This document shows, in pieces, positions 22,244 to 61,100 of a DNA stretch of 64,000 nt (its first letter is position 1; every line of letters starts with the position of its first letter). Under the pieces are notes generated by a model. That model was not told the origin of the DNA and searched no databases. It was given only the letters and a program-made list of their open reading frames with translations. The stretch is taken from positions 31,557,150-31,621,149 of the forward strand of contig NC_134653.1 in NCBI RefSeq assembly GCF_030463565.1, given 5' to 3'. This DNA is from Pelecanus crispus. Lineage: Eukaryota > Chordata > Aves > Pelecaniformes > Pelecanidae. Position numbers and translations under genes: made by a program.

Positions 22244-23565
22244 GAGGTGATCGAGCCCTGGAGACCCTCCAGGACCCATGGCAGGGGGGAAGTGATCGTC
22301 CTTGGTGCCACCTCGGTCCCCTCCTCACCCTGGGATGTGCAGCCTTGTCCGTGGCGGTGATGGACACCTGCTGATGGTGCCACCAGCGGCCCAGCGCCGA
22401 GGGAGAGCTGCGCCGCTCCTGATGGCAAAACGCCAGCCCGGAACCGGTGGCAGCTGAGCTCCGTGTGCCACCAGCCAGGCATGAAAACCCCGGGCTCTCG
22501 GGGCTGCCAGGCTCTCGGGCATCTTGTGCCAGGCAGTGGGTGCTCCCCGCAGGGGTGCACCCCTCCTGCCGTGCCGGGGCATGGGTGCGGGGTGGTCCAC
22601 CCAGTGCAAGCAAGCTACGAACCGCTTGCTGGCTGATGCCTCCTGGAAATTCACCACTGCACTGGGGCTGGGGGGGGCCTCTTGATGCTCTTGCAGCAGC
22701 GTCACGCACCAACAATGCTTTTGGAAGAGGATTTTGATGGGATCTCGCCTGCCTGAGCTCCTGCATGGGTGCATCACAGCTGGGGAGCCTGCTGCCGCGT
22801 TCCCCTCCCTGCCCAACAATAGCGACTGGCTGAGGTCGGCCAAGCTCCGCCGGATCCCTCTGCTCCAGCAGGATGTGGTTTGAAAATGAAAATATCAGCA
22901 AGTGCAGCCCTTCCTTAATGGCAGCAGCACTGTGCACCCCGGCCACCCAGCATCTTGCACAGGGCGATTGCTGCTTGCAGCTCAGCCAGTGAACCCGTGG
23001 GGAGGGCAGACCTGAGGGGAATGCAGCAGCCGGCGGATATTTCAGGGCAGGGCATCATCCCTGAGCTGGCTCACTGAGGGGAAGCGTCGGTCGTGGCAGC
23101 GAACAGGAATATATGTGTCAGCGGCGGAGGGTGTCGAATGATTCATGTGCCAAACCGGAGCAAAGCCAGTGTCTCATGCCGGTGTTTCTCTTTTGTGTCC
23201 CCAGTGGTTTATATCAACACTAAAGCTGCTGGCCTGGAGGTGGGGTGACCTGCCCCAGGGCTGGCAGGAGCAATCAGGGTGCCCCGGGTTTGGGCCGGGT
23301 GGCTCCGGCTCCTTTTGCCCCCTTGGGACAGGCACAAGATTTTGCTACAATAGAAGTTGTTTCAGAAATTCCTTCCTGGCCCTGGTTCTTGCTTGTGCCT
23401 TTAAGCCGCTGGGGAGGGGAGCCCAGGTGGGAATTAATCCTCCATTTTAATCCCCCTCCTGTCCCCACTGCGTCTGTGGGGCTGGGCAGGGATGGTGTCG
23501 CCTGAGTGGGACACGGCCAATGCCAGGGTCTTGCAGTGCCCTGGAGCCCCACATCTGCCTGCAGA

Positions 23566-23619
23566 ATGGGATGGGATGGGATGGGATGGGATGGGATGGG
23601 ATGGGATGGGATGGGATGG
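23566..23619. repeat. (ATGGG)n pentamer microsatellite
   Basis: Eleven near-perfect ATGGG copies occur in a row. On the plus strand every unit supplies a G3 run, so an RNA or DNA quadruplex could form. On the minus strand it reads CCCAT. It lies in the inferred PHETA1 3' UTR. Confidence 0.95.
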
Positions 23620-24426
23620 TGCCACCCTGGGGACAGGGGGACACACAGCACCAGGGTGGTCCCACAGCAGGGACAGCACACTGCTGCCCTCTGTGACGGC
23701 TTGAACAGCCAGGCACAGGTGACCAACACGGTGTTTGGGCATTGGAAAAGAGCTGGGAGACTGATTGGGAGCACGATCCTCCCACAGTTTCACTGGTAGA
23801 AATGGCACTGGGTGCCCTGGCGCGAGTTGCTGGTGTGTTACGGGCTCGATGGGATGTTACAGCCATCTCGCCAAACCCTGGGTTGCAGGCAGCACCATGT
23901 GATGCCACCCATGTCTGGGTGCCCCTGGTCAGGTGGCCCTGTGCCCTCAGTGGGATGTTCCCAGACCCCTGCCAAGGTGTCTGAGCCAGGGACAAAATAT
24001 CTGTCCCCTTGCTGGGGCCAGCGTCGGTGCTACACAGGGACCGGGGACCCTGCCTTTGTGGAATTGGCCAACGTGATGCCGTGTCCCTGCCCATGACATC
24101 CCACCTGCATGAACATCTCCAGCTTCCTGCTAACACGGGGTCTTGCAGCGGGCTGGGGGGTGGGGGGGGGAATGCCTCTTGGGGAAACTGAGGCACAAAA
24201 CCAGCCAGGGTCACTTGCTCGCTGACAGCACTGCAGAGCATGGAGACCTGCCAGGCATGGCACCCCACTACATGTTTTGGCGTTTGGAGCGGTGCCACCG
24301 AGGGCAGCCGGGGTGCAGCTACACCCACAGCATCCAGATGGTTAGCATGGCCCCATCAGTCGGCTGCAGAGGAAGATTCTGGTTTCCATGGCAGCCGGCC
24401 CAGCTTCTCCAGACGTTCAGATATTC

Positions 24427-24438
24427 ATTAAAAATAAA
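24427..24438 (+). terminator. PHETA1: poly(A) signal ATTAAAAATAAA, plus strand
   Basis: Overlapping ATTAAA and AATAAA hexamers lie in an AT-rich pocket, facing the minus-strand signal at 24494-24499. They are the best candidate for the PHETA1 transcript end. Confidence 0.5.
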
Positions 24439-24479
24439 TCCTTCCCAACATGTTAGCCGACAAACAAGCTTAAACAGAT

Positions 24480-26841
24480 ACGCAACATATGGATTTATTA
24501 ATTCATCAAATGCAAACACCCCTGCCTTGTGTTGGAAGCTGCAAACTTGCCCGGCGATGGTCGGCTCAGAAGAAGAGCCGTGCTGGGGTGCGGCAGCATC
24601 GGGCAATGCTGAGCCAAAAATCACATTGGAGGATGCTGAGTTACGCCAGGGGCAGGAGCAAACCTGCACCAGGGATGAGCACAGGACTTTCAGAGGGCAG
24701 GATTGCACCCTGAGCTGGACTAACCCCATTTAACACCCTTGGGTTTTTTTCCCCAAATCACCAGGAGGTATTTATGGCAGTGAGAGTTCTTGCCACAAAC
24801 CCAAAGCAAGGCTGTGACTTCTGAGGGAGCCAACATCAACCCAGGCGCCGGCAAAGGCGAGAAGAGCTCCCATCCCGGCCGCCTCTGGACAAAACACACC
24901 CCAAGGCCAGAGTCGTATCCAACTTCTGTATTTAGTGGCTCTTTACAGAACTTGTTCCTTCCAAAATTGTTAAACAAAGTTCATCGATCTCATAGAAACT
25001 TTTGAAGTACAGTACATGAGCCTAACAAAAACGTGACCGGTATGTCCCGCTAGCTTTAATACAACAGGATTGCCGTGTTCAAGACTATCCTAAGTGCTTC
25101 CTCGAATCCCGTTCCACTAAAGCTCCCGCTAGCACACGACGGAGAATAGCAGTCAATGGTCGCGCCTCGACCTTCTGCAGCGCGGGTGGCAGGGAAAAGA
25201 GCAGCCGTGGGCAAGCTGGGGCTCGCTGGGGCAGGGTAGGCAGGCAAGGAGACCCGTGCCTTCGCAGAGCCACTTTTAGCATCGCTCATCGACTACCACC
25301 CAAATATAAAAATACCTTCTATTCTGATAAAAACGTATACAGTGGAAAATTAGTCAATGCATAGCCTCGGAGCCTGGCAGGGCAGCCCTCCCAACAGCAG
25401 TGGCCTTGGTGGGTCATGGCTGATGCCGTGCGGGCAGGGGACAGGGCAGAGCAGCCCAGCACGGGCCGCCCCGCGTCGTTTAAAGGCATTTCGTTAGCAG
25501 AGGCTGGCTGGCAGTGGTGGGGTCAGGGAGGTGGCGGGGAGCACGCCGGGATGGTGCCACCACTGAGCTCCTGTGCCTTTGCACGGGGTCAGCCCTGGAA
25601 AGCCAAACCTTGATGGTGCATTGCCCAGTTCAGGTCTGAGCTTGCCCAGTTCAGGCAGGAGGCTGGCACAACACCCCGGGGCTCATCCCGGCTTTACTGG
25701 CAGCCACCACCTGGGGACATGGCCGTGGCGAGGGGATGCTCCTCCTGCCCGGGCGCTCTCCCTAAAAAAAAGTGCTTCAGCCGCAAGAGCTGGCTGTGAT
25801 GCTGGGAGCAGCCCCGAGGAGGGCTTGGCCGCCCGCGAGCAGGCAGCTTGTGATTTTTGGGTGCTCGTCCCCAAGCACTGGTGCCCCAGGGGCAAAGCTC
25901 AGAGGCTCCATCTCTTTTTCTTTCCCAAATGGACAATGGCAGAGCATAGGGAACTGGGATCCCATGGATGTCCATCCCATCTCGCTCCCAAAATCACAAG
26001 CACAGGTTGCTTTCTTTGCTTTTGCGTTATTTTTTCTCTTCCTTTGGGAGCTGGAAGGAGCTGCACCGTGCCATATCGGGGCTGCCACCGGTTGCCGGCT
26101 GGAGGAAGCGCGAGGGACGGCGTTCAGACCATGCTACATCTTGTTCCAGAAGGCTATTGCAGACATTTCTACAACATATACAACCGCACGGGACATTCTG
26201 TGTTACAAAGGTTTCAAAAAACATAAACCACCAGAACTAAATACATACTCGATGGCATCAAGGTTTTCGCTTTAGAGTCTTCAGGGACTATGACGCAGTC
26301 TCTGGCTGGGGCAGAAGCGATGCAGTGTCTTACAGACAGAGGTGGAAACCGCTCGGCAAAAGTTTATTAAATTTGGTCAGTCTCATAGTGCTTCTTGATG
26401 GCTTTGCTCAATAAGTCTTTTCTGTGGGGGTTTTTTGTTTGTTTGTTTTTTTTTTTTTAATCTCATCCAGTGGCAAACTACAAGACTTCAGTGTACATTT
26501 AATGACACGACTGCTACATCATCTTGATTTTATAGCTATCTTTAATATCAAAGCAGCTTAAGCTGTTAATAAATTCCAAAGTATCCTTTTATTAAAATAT
26601 CTAAAAGAGGTCTATAAATATTTTTTGTTTTTTTCTTTTCTTTTCTAAAATTGTTCCCAGTTTTTCACATTTAAAACAAAGCAGGAGGGCGGCTTCGTAG
26701 CGGGGGGGCCCCCCCTTTCCACAGGCGCTCCCCTCCGTCGCGCCGGCTGCCGGTCACCTCTCGGTGCACGCTGCATTTAACAAAATATATATATGTATGT
26801 ATGTGGGGGTGTGTATATATATTTAGGGCGGCGGGGGGTGT
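24480..26841 (-). other. CUX2: CUX2 3' UTR (inferred)
   Basis: The CUX2 stop is at 26842-26844. Below it the sequence turns AT-rich and looks like a long untranslated region (26250-26700 and 24920-25350). Minus-strand AATAAA hexamers occur at 26588-26593, 26363-26368 and 24494-24499. The last gives a 3' UTR of about 2.35 kb, close to what I recall for mammalian CUX2 transcripts. Shorter isoforms ending near 26.35 kb are possible. Confidence 0.55.
24494..24499 (-). terminator. CUX2: poly(A) signal AATAAA, minus strand
   Basis: On the minus strand, AATTAATAAATCC is followed by a T/G-rich downstream stretch (about 24463-24480, containing TTGTTTGTCGG). This is the pattern of a functional cleavage site. 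It is the most distal good candidate for CUX2. Confidence 0.5.
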
Positions 26842-52161
<25,320 letters not shown>

Positions 52162-54273
52162 CTGGAACAAAACAAAAACAAAAGGAGGGGGGGAAAAAAG
52201 GGGAAAAAAAAAAAAAAGTGGTTTAGGAGCATTGGGTTTTAAGATTGCAGGAATATAATTCCCCTGGACTGATTTTGCTCTGTGTCGCGTAGCCATGGCG
52301 CGTTGGCAATATCGACAAGGAGGTTTATATGAATAATTGAAGAAATTCTGTATTCCTTGCAAAAGAAAAGGCAAGCCGAGAGGGTTGTTGAGATAATCAG
52401 GAGCTCGCTAATCAATATTCTCAGCCCCAGCCTCCTCCTTGCTTCTCCAAAAGGAGCAGTGCCATAAGCTCATCAGTAACTGTAAAAAAAACATCGCACT
52501 CCGAGTGTCAAAATAGTCAAGCACAGCATATTGTATTGCCAGATTTCCCTCCCGGTCCACCCCGGTGCCAGATTACATCCATCAGCAGGGAGGGAAGCCG
52601 TCCAACGATGACTTACTTATGCTTAAGTGTTCATAAATAAGGTTTTTAAGATATAGATGGCTTTTTAATTTTGGTGGAATGTGAAAAAAAAACCAAAAAA
52701 GATGGGGTTGATGTGATGCGAAGTGACCTCTCAGGTGCTCCCCAGTAAATCCTGCAGCCCGGCTGTGCCGGGGGATGTCCCGGACCCTATCCGACTTGTA
52801 TCACGGTGAAAACAGCCAGAAAAAAAATTTATGCTGGCACCATAAACTGTGGCAAAGCCTTTGTCTGATGGGGAGATACAGAGAGAGACCGTATCCCCGC
52901 CATGAAAACCTCATTAGACAGACTCTAATTACTGCCCTGCAGTCGGCGGGAAGAGACAGAAACCATAAAACCTGAGCGGGGGGGAGGCTATTAATTGCTT
53001 TTTGATAAATTGGGGGCTGAGGTCCTGGTGGCAGAGGTCCAGAGGTGCCTGCGTGGGGCTCGGCTGCGCCCTGAGCTCCGGCCGCCGGCGATGCACGTCC
53101 CGTCCCCAACTCACCCGCCCCGAGCATCCCCACCCAGCTCCCAAAACAGGCACTTTTGGGGCAAAATGGGTTTGCAACGGAAGGATCTACCACCTCCAGG
53201 ATCAGCAGCGGGTCCTGGCTGCAGGACCTGCAGTTTGCTCCATCCTCATGTCCCACCAAAACCTCAGGACCATGACCACCGTGCTCGGCATGGAGCCAGG
53301 CTTGCCCCTGGTGCTGCGGGGATTGAAGCCACGACTGCTCAAACTGCGGGGGACCGAGCCCTTCCTCCCCTTCCCACTGGCGTCACCAAAAACCCGCCCG
53401 GCCGTGCCACGGTGGGACAGGAGGAGACACGGCGCGTGGCGGCCACCACCATCCCCTGCTAGATGGGCCATGGGGCTGGCGGGGTGACCCCGGCCATCAA
53501 TCAGCCCCTACGCCTTATGTAAATCCGCGATGCTAAAGATGTATGGAGCCGATTACCAGGGGTCACTGCCGGGTGTGAAATTCAGACAACGAAGCTCCCG
53601 GTCTCAAATGAATTTGTGCAAGATTGCAAGCTTACTGCCTTTTATTGGACAATATAAATATTTCACTGTTATATAAAAAAATATTGGTGAGAAAGCAGAT
53701 AAACCCGAGTCCTGTGTGTATACAGAGAAGCAGGGAGTGAAAAACGGCCGTCAGCATCTTTTTAACGGCCTTTGGTGCAGTACGGGAACAGAGGCTGCGA
53801 AGGGGGTTTGGGGCAGCGAGACCGGGGGACCCCTGTCCCGGACCCACTGGGGCTACGCCGGGAATGGGAGCGATGCTGTCAGCGTAGCCCGGACACACAG
53901 ACAGCGGCGTGGTCCAAGGGGCTGTGTCTTGATCCGGCCACGATGGAGAGCAACACGTGGGGTGCAGAAGCAGATGCAGAAACCTCGGAGGCTCGGCACC
54001 GTTCCCAAGAAGCGGATGCTCCTCCAAGCACAGGGCTGAGCCTGCACCCACTGCAGAGGATGCCCAGGAGGGGCCTCGCCATACGGATCAACCCCAAATG
54101 CATTTTCCTAAGTTTTCCCCATCTTGTCTTTCTGGGATCGTATCTGCCCTCATCCGCAGACGCCCATGCCAGCACACGGCATCCTTATTTCATGCTCACC
54201 AATATATCAACCCTTCCCCGCGACAATAAAAGCGGGAGAAAAGAAAAAATAAAAAGCCTGTAACAATCGATAC

Positions 54274-54292
54274 CTCTTTCTCTCTCTCTCTC
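54274..54292. repeat. (CT)n microsatellite
   Basis: A short run of about eight CT units lies inside AT-rich sequence. It is simple and probably variable. Confidence 0.85.
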
Positions 54293-55599
54293 TACCTATA
54301 TTTTATTAAAAACTTTAGCATCAATATTAATGTTTAAATCCTCACCAAGCTGAGTTTAATTACCTGTAAACTGCATCCACAGCTTCGCGGACTTTGCTCC
54401 TCGCCGCAGTAAATACAACTGAGGAGGAGCAGCGCCAACATCTCCGAGCGTCACCTTCCCGGCCCCCCATGAGCGGCCGTATCCAGCCCCCCCATCCCTC
54501 AGCAATGCGGGGAGGGGACAGCGGGTGGTGGAGCCACGGTGTGACCCGACCAGGGATGGAGCCGAAAGGAGAAGGGGGAGACGAGAGAAGGGGAAAATTG
54601 GGATCCTGGGAAGAAAATGACACGTAAATATAAAATATCTGGGGCTCTCGCTGCCAAAAGGAATCTGCTTTCAGCCACGACGTGAATCATAACATTTGGG
54701 ATGGGGAAACGAGGGAGAAGTATTTGAATGGAGTCCATTAGCGGCTGAGGACGATGAGTAACTTGCAGACAGCAGGAACCGCTCCTGAACCACTGGCGAG
54801 GTCACGGGCAGCTGGCACCACGGGCCGGGAGCTGCCGGAGAAACGGACCAGGACTGGGACCAGACCTCACTTAACCCACGCAACAGCCGCCTCCTCCCTT
54901 TGCCCGCCGTGCCAGGAAGGAGAAATACAAGTTCATCACACTTTCCCAGCTGCTTCGGCCGTGCCACACTTGCACACAGGTGGCCGCATCCTTTAACCGC
55001 CAGCACAGGTGGCTACAAAGCAAGTGGGCACGGTGGCCAGGAGGGAGCAGGGATCAGTCCCGCTGCTGCCACCGGTCACCCCAGGGCCCGACCCAGGGCC
55101 ACCAGTGGTCCGCAGTCCCACAGCATAGATGCTGAGCCACGAGGTCTCGGCATCTAAAATGGAATCGGGGTTTACAGCGCGTTATCCAAAGAGCCGTAAT
55201 GGGATCTCGCAGAGGGCAGAGATTTGAGATGCGCATCAGATTTCCATTCCCGGGGAGACAGGAAAAGGCTGTGTTTTTTAAAAAACCCCACATATCAAGG
55301 GATGCTGTCTCATGTGTTGTATCGGTGGCTGCTCGCGGGCAGCTCCACCGCCCCAGTGTTTTGCCACCCTGCTCCTTACCGGAGGCCAAAGAAGGGCTGA
55401 CAGAGGGCACCAGTCTGGTCCTGCCCCCCACATCCCTGCAAACCCCCCCAGCAACCCCCCCGCCACACTTCTGCATCCCGCAGCCTCGGCTCCTCCCGGC
55501 CAGCATCGTTAAGGCCCCTTCCTTATTACATCTGTTACAGCGGCTTCCCAAGGCCAGGGCTGGGACGGCGACGGTAGCGTTCGAGGGCTACACTTCCAG

Positions 55600-55950
55600 A
55601 ATAATATTCATTACCATATTCATTCAGTGTTTATCTCGCAGATGTACGGATCCGTTACAATGGAGAAAAAAGAGAACTCAGAATTTGTTCTCAAAAGATA
55701 TTCAAATTAGTTAATCAAGAGTCCTTTTATTACGTGTCTCATGTACCAGCAGCAACTATCCATCGAGATAAATGATCAGCTGCTAATAACTGATTACATT
55801 GCAGCAAGTGTTTTCTTATCCCTATTACCACCATGTTTAAAGACATTTTATAAATTTCTAATTATTGTAAATCGTTTCTCCTTTTGAAAACATCTTCCCA
55901 TAGTCATCAGCTGTCAATTTGCCCTGAAAATCTCTCTCTGAAATGAGCTT
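55600..55950. promoter_or_regulatory. candidate conserved intronic enhancer block
   Basis: AT-rich, repeat-poor DNA with CAAATTAGTTAATCAAG, GCTAATAACTGATTACATTG and TTCTAATTATTG motifs: dense homeodomain-type cores over about 350 bp. The regulatory role is inferred. Confidence 0.35.
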
Positions 55951-58019
55951 ATAGCAAGATGCTTGGGAAGCAGAGAAAACCCTTCCTGGCTCCTGGCCAG
56001 CGGGATGCAGCCCGGCCACCTCCATCCCGGGGCAGCGGGTGACCGGGATGCTCCTCCAGCCCTTTTATAAGTGGATTGGACTTGAAAGAAAAATAAAAGC
56101 ATCTGTAAGTCTGATCAATCCTGGATGGTGCTGCCTTCACCCGCCGCACGATGCCAAGGTGCCGCGCGGTGGAACGGGCCACCCCCCCGGATGGATTCGC
56201 TCTCCAGTGAACCACAAAGAAAGAAAGAAGCCAGAAGTACATAATACAGCTCTCGACAAGTGCAAGGCACCCGCTCCTACAGACACTGCCATCCGAGGGC
56301 AAATCTGGGTTTGGAGAGCCCGAATAAGACCCTGCTTGCTTTCTGTGTATTTAACAGATGAAAGCTGAAGTAGTTGAGAGGGTTCGAAGCCAACCAAGAC
56401 TTTAAATCCAGCGGCCGGCCTCGAGCCGCCGCTCCAGCTGATTTCTGGGCTCCATTCATTACTGCAATCCATCAGCTTAAAAAAACCCCAACCACAAAAA
56501 CAACAATAAACCACCCTCTAAACTCTCTTAGACACTTTAATGGAAAAGGTATCTCCTTCCATCTTCCCCAGCCGTGACCGCGGCGCTGGAGCAGCAGTCC
56601 ATGCACCATGGGCCAGGCTGCAGCCGGGAGGGTCTGTACCACGCTGGGGACCGAGACGGCGGGGGCAGAGCATCCATGTGCTCCTGGAAGGGCCCCAAGA
56701 TGCAAGCAGGGGGCAACAAGCCCCCCCAGCATGGTGCCAGTCCGCCAGTGCCGGTGCCACCAGCTTGGGTGATGGTGGCTCCGCTGGTGATGTTTGCTGC
56801 CCGGGGATGGGGACAGCTGGGGCAGGAGCACGTCACGGCCATGTCCCACAGCGTAGCAGACCCCAGAGATATTTGCTGGGCCGAGTGCCTCCAGGCACCA
56901 GCTCCGTGACGGAGCCAGCTGAGCCAACGCTGCCGCGCTGGTAGCTGTACCGCAGAGGCACAGCACAGGAGGAGGAAGAGGAGGAAGGCTGCCTGGGATA
57001 ACCTCCCTGCAGAGGAACGGGGTGTCCGGCCAAGCACGTTCGCTGGGCAGAGCAGAGCCTGTGGCTGCCAGGAAAGGGAGGAGCAGCCGGCGGGACGCGG
57101 AGCCTGGCGCGGAGCAGCCGAGGTCCTTCCTGGCTCCAGGGGGGCTCAGACCAGGGGAGGAGACGCCGCAGGCACCAGCCATGCCATTATACGCTTTATT
57201 GATGCTGTTCTGAAGAAAGCTAATCAATATATTAGATTTCCCAAAGAAAGAAAACACCAGCTGCCAGCAGCACATAACTCCTCCGCCGCGGTGCATTTTT
57301 CCATCAAGCCCCGGAGCCGCGCGTGTCTGCGCAAGATGAGGTCACGTTCAAGAGGAGACCTCCCGCTCCCCCGGCGGCCAGGTCAGGGCCAGGGCCACGG
57401 CCACCGCTTCACCATATGGCAAAGCCCACATCCCCCCACTTGCACTGAAATAAAGACGTGCAATTCCCCAAATACCTTGTACCGGCATCACCATGGGGTG
57501 CAGAGAGACACCCCAGCGCCTAGCTGCACAAACCCAGCCAGGTCCAATGGGGCTCCCAAGGGACCTCACCAATCCCGATGCCTTTGCATCCCTGCATGGA
57601 CCCGCAGTCCCTGGCATGGATTTGGGCTTCAAGGAGCGTTTCCAAAGAGCTTTTCCCACCAGGAAAAGCCATCTCAGAAACCGCCCTTTGCCAGCCACGT
57701 TCCCCCGGCAGAGCCATTCCCACAGCACCGACCGGTCCCAAACGCAGCTGCTCAGCCACGCACCAGCACTGGAGAGAAACTGGAAAGCATCAGACCGATG
57801 GATGCACTTGGCAATAGAGGGATCCTGGTACACGGAACCCCAGCAAACTAAACCACGGCACCTGGCATGCCGTGCTCCCCACTGCCCACGCCCCATCGCC
57901 GCTCCAGGGTATTCATTCCTTAAACCATTAAAGCTGATGCCGTGGCAGCTCCAAAAGCCGTTTAAAAAGGACAGGATAAATCCACATTGGACCTAACGCT
58001 TGGCACTGGCAGGAAAGCA

Positions 58020-58760
58020 GACTGACGTCACGGGGAATTGATTAGTGTTTTAATAGAATTAGATCATTGGGAGGGTTACAGACCTGTTTCAGAAACCCAA
58101 ATGTTATGCAGATTCGCATTCAAAACCCTAAACCAGGGCGCATTTAACCAAGTCAGAGTAAATGTCCCACATTTCCCCAGGATTATCTGAACCATATCAG
58201 ATATAATCCAATGATCTGTAAAGTGATTATACCCAACTGAATATAAGAGATCTCTTCTGGTAATGCAATATTTCATCCAGCTGCAGACATTAGGAGGAGG
58301 CAAACAAAGGAGGAGATTTAATAAGTGGAAATAAAACTATAGGCAGAGATAGTTTTAAATTTTTTTTTTTTGTATCGCATCTAATTGCAATCAACAACAG
58401 ACATCTGACACAGTGACAGCATCAGCAAAATTGCTGCTGAGAGCACAGAATCTTTGTCTAAAAATAATCAGACATTCAGCGCGCCACTGTTTGTTATAAT
58501 GGTAATCGATGCTGGAGGCTTTGAATTCCATCAATTTATAGATCTGCTCTGTTCTGCCTGGTGATTGTGTTCTGCACACATCCACTCCCGCTCGGCGCAG
58601 GCAGCGCCGGGGCACTGTGTGATTAAGATAAGCTCAGATTCCTTTCATACATTCCTTATCAGCTCTAATTCTCCACCAGGCAGAGATGTTCACAGCAGTT
58701 AAAGATTAGTTCAGCTTCTCAGACGCCAAATTTGAGGGTATTGATCAATAAATCAAATCA
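58020..58760. promoter_or_regulatory. candidate conserved intronic enhancer block (longest)
   Basis: This long AT-rich segment has few simple repeats and includes GGGGAATTGATTAGTG, TAATTGCAATC, TTATAATGGTAATCGATGC and GATTAAGATAAG (GATA-like). Its even composition and many TAAT/ATTA/GATA cores fit a developmental enhancer. Cross-species conservation was not testable here. Confidence 0.4.
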
Positions 58761-58899
58761 CAGCAATCAATTGCCCGATCCGAAGAGTCTAGCCGATGCA
58801 TTATTACTGGCGCCTTCGAAGCTGAGGCTTTTTCATGGGTTTCATCAAAACGCGGCTTCCCTGGCTCCCCGCCAGCTCCCAGGCTGCCTAATAGACTCC

Positions 58900-59320
58900 G
58901 CAGCAGAGGAGCTCCAGCCCAGCAGAAGAGCAATAAATTTCTCATCAAACAGCCGATAGAGAAACAAGATGAACATCTGTTTTGCTGCAATGAAACTCCT
59001 GTGTTCTTCAGAAACTGCAAACCAGGTCTGACAGACCACCCCAAAGGCAGCTTTGCCTTCAACAAAGCAGCAAAGCAGAATATTTGCCGGTTATTTCAAT
59101 CAGGTAATTTAAGAAGACTTTGCATTCTCCTCTCTGCAGCTGCTGGAGCTTTACAGACAGGATTCCTGCTCAGTCGATAATAAAAGCCATCCTGGGACCC
59201 TGTACTATGAAGGCAATTTTATGATACCCATTATGTGGCAATGTAACTTCATTAAAAGCTGTTTATTCCCTCTAAGCATTTTAAGCACTTTCCCTCACCC
59301 ATAAAGAAGAGCCTCTCGGT
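58900..59320. promoter_or_regulatory. candidate conserved intronic enhancer block
   Basis: Moderately AT-rich unique sequence with CAATAAATTTCTC, CAGGTAATTTAAG, GCAATTTTATG and CATTATGTGG words and no repeats or coding signs. Inferred only. Confidence 0.3.
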
Positions 59321-59887
59321 GCACTGGAAAGGTTATTTGTGTCGGGAGCCGCTTTCGGGTATTTCTTGCCGGGGATGAGGGTCGTGCCGGCAGCGGGATC
59401 CCCGGCAAAGGGGCTTCTCCTCCCGGCCGGCAGCGAGACGGGAGCTGCCTAGAGGCAGCCGTATATTATTTTTATTATACACTCAAGATGAGCTATGTTT
59501 ACGGGAGCTCTGTTTAGGTGACATTTATTATGCCAGCTTCTTTTATAAATTAATATGGGCAAGTGCCCTGAAAATTTGCCTCCACTGCGAAGATGGGCTG
59601 GCTCCTGTGCACACTCATTTGCTCTTCCATTTGGGACAATTTGGGGTGCCTCAGCCCTGAGAGCTTAATTTTCCAACCCAGCATTATAATTCAGCATCCA
59701 GAGATGGAGCCGTAATCGTGGCAAAGCGGGAGCCAGACCCCATCCTGCAGCCAACTGCATGCCTGCGGCATGCAAGAGTTGCCTTGCTCCAAAGGAGGGA
59801 CAAAATTAAATCCTTAAAAACAACCAACCAACCCCTAAATCTCAAATTTAATGCTCCTTATTCCTGCTGGTAACTTCCCATATTAGC

Positions 59888-59936
59888 AAAAAAAAAAAAA
59901 CCAAACCCCAAACCCACCAAACCAAAAAACCCAATA
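59888..59936. repeat. A-run and CCAAACC-type simple repeat
   Basis: A13 is followed by CCAAACCCCAAACCCACCAAACC. It is simple A/C-rich sequence, whose complement is TTTGGG-like. Confidence 0.75.
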
Positions 59937-60619
59937 GCTCAGTCCCATCCCAGTGCTCAGCAAAGCATTTAACAAGTTCCTTCTTCGTAAGCACGGCCGA
60001 TGGGCCAGGGTGGGTTGGGGACATTTCTTTCACACAAAGTCATTGGTATGGGTCACAGTGCTGCCAAAACAAATCCTGGATGGGTTAAGCCATGCCAAGG
60101 AAGATGTTTGACTCCGTACAGGATTTAGTAGCCCCTTCGCCTCTCCAGGTTGACAGAGCAGGTAGATCTTTATTTGAGACGTCAAACCGGCCATCGTCAA
60201 ATGGTTGGTTGTGCTCGGCTGATATTCAAGAGTCAGTGAAACCACCCAGCAGCCACCTCCCCATCTACAGATGCGTCCTCAATTAGCCAGTGGCCTGGGA
60301 GAAATTACCCATAAAGCAGGGCAAGCTGGCCCATGTTTGTAAATTCTACTTAAAATAATGTGAATTAAAGAAGAGGAAAGGTGGGCAATGAGAGACAGAT
60401 ACAGGATGGCTTGCAGAAAGGGGGTGAATCCCCAATTTTTTGCTTCTGGCAAATTTTCTCCTCCAACTACCAAGGTTTTTCCTACTGCACAGAGGCTGTG
60501 CTGTCTTTAGGGAATGGACCTAAAGGTCCATTTACTGCTGGACCACAACACATTGCTCTTGCATCCTCCTGAGATAATACTCCCCGAAAAACACCTCTGG
60601 GAATGCACTCAAAGGACGC

Positions 60620-61100
60620 AGCTACATCTTTAGCAATTAATACTCAGGACAACCATTGGAATGAATATCCACATTTCAAGGAAAAGGAGATTTGCTCCTT
60701 ATTACCTTCAAAAAACCTGCACTTTTTTCCAAATAAACGGGCAGAGGCTCGCACGGCTTGCGGGAAGAAAGCGGGGTATGGCGTGCTCCCGCACTCATCA
60801 CCACGTGCCAAACTCAACTGCAACAGTTCGATATTCTCCCATAAACGCACACACAAACATACACAAAATACTGTTAATGGCTCAGTATTTCTTTAAACAG
60901 AGTCGCCAAGGAAAAATAGAATTACTAGAATACATTTTAATTGATTTACAACAGCACTTAGTAACAGTGATAAAAGAAAAACTTGTTTTATTGGACCTCC
61001 TGCTAATTAGCTCGACTGACTCCGGGTTAGAAAAGCGTATCCCTTGCAACCCAGCACAACCCCGACAAGCACCCGACACGAAACAGCTTTTATGCCCAGA
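60620..61100. promoter_or_regulatory. candidate conserved intronic enhancer block
   Basis: AT-rich, unique DNA with GCAATTAATACTC, TACATTTTAATTGATTTAC and CTGCTAATTAGCTCG (a TAATTA palindrome). No coding signs. Regulatory function is inferred from motif density only. Confidence 0.3.

Larger units (their letters stand above)
22244..24455 (+). other. PHETA1: PHETA1 3' UTR (inferred) including AATAAA at 24433-24438
   Basis: No new gene is seen after the stop. The first good plus-strand poly(A) signal I found is ATTAAAAATAAA at 24427-24438. A 3' UTR of about 2.2 kb is plausible for this gene. The ATGGG pentamer array at 23566-23619 would then be transcribed. An earlier, non-canonical cleavage site cannot be excluded. 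Confidence 0.5.
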
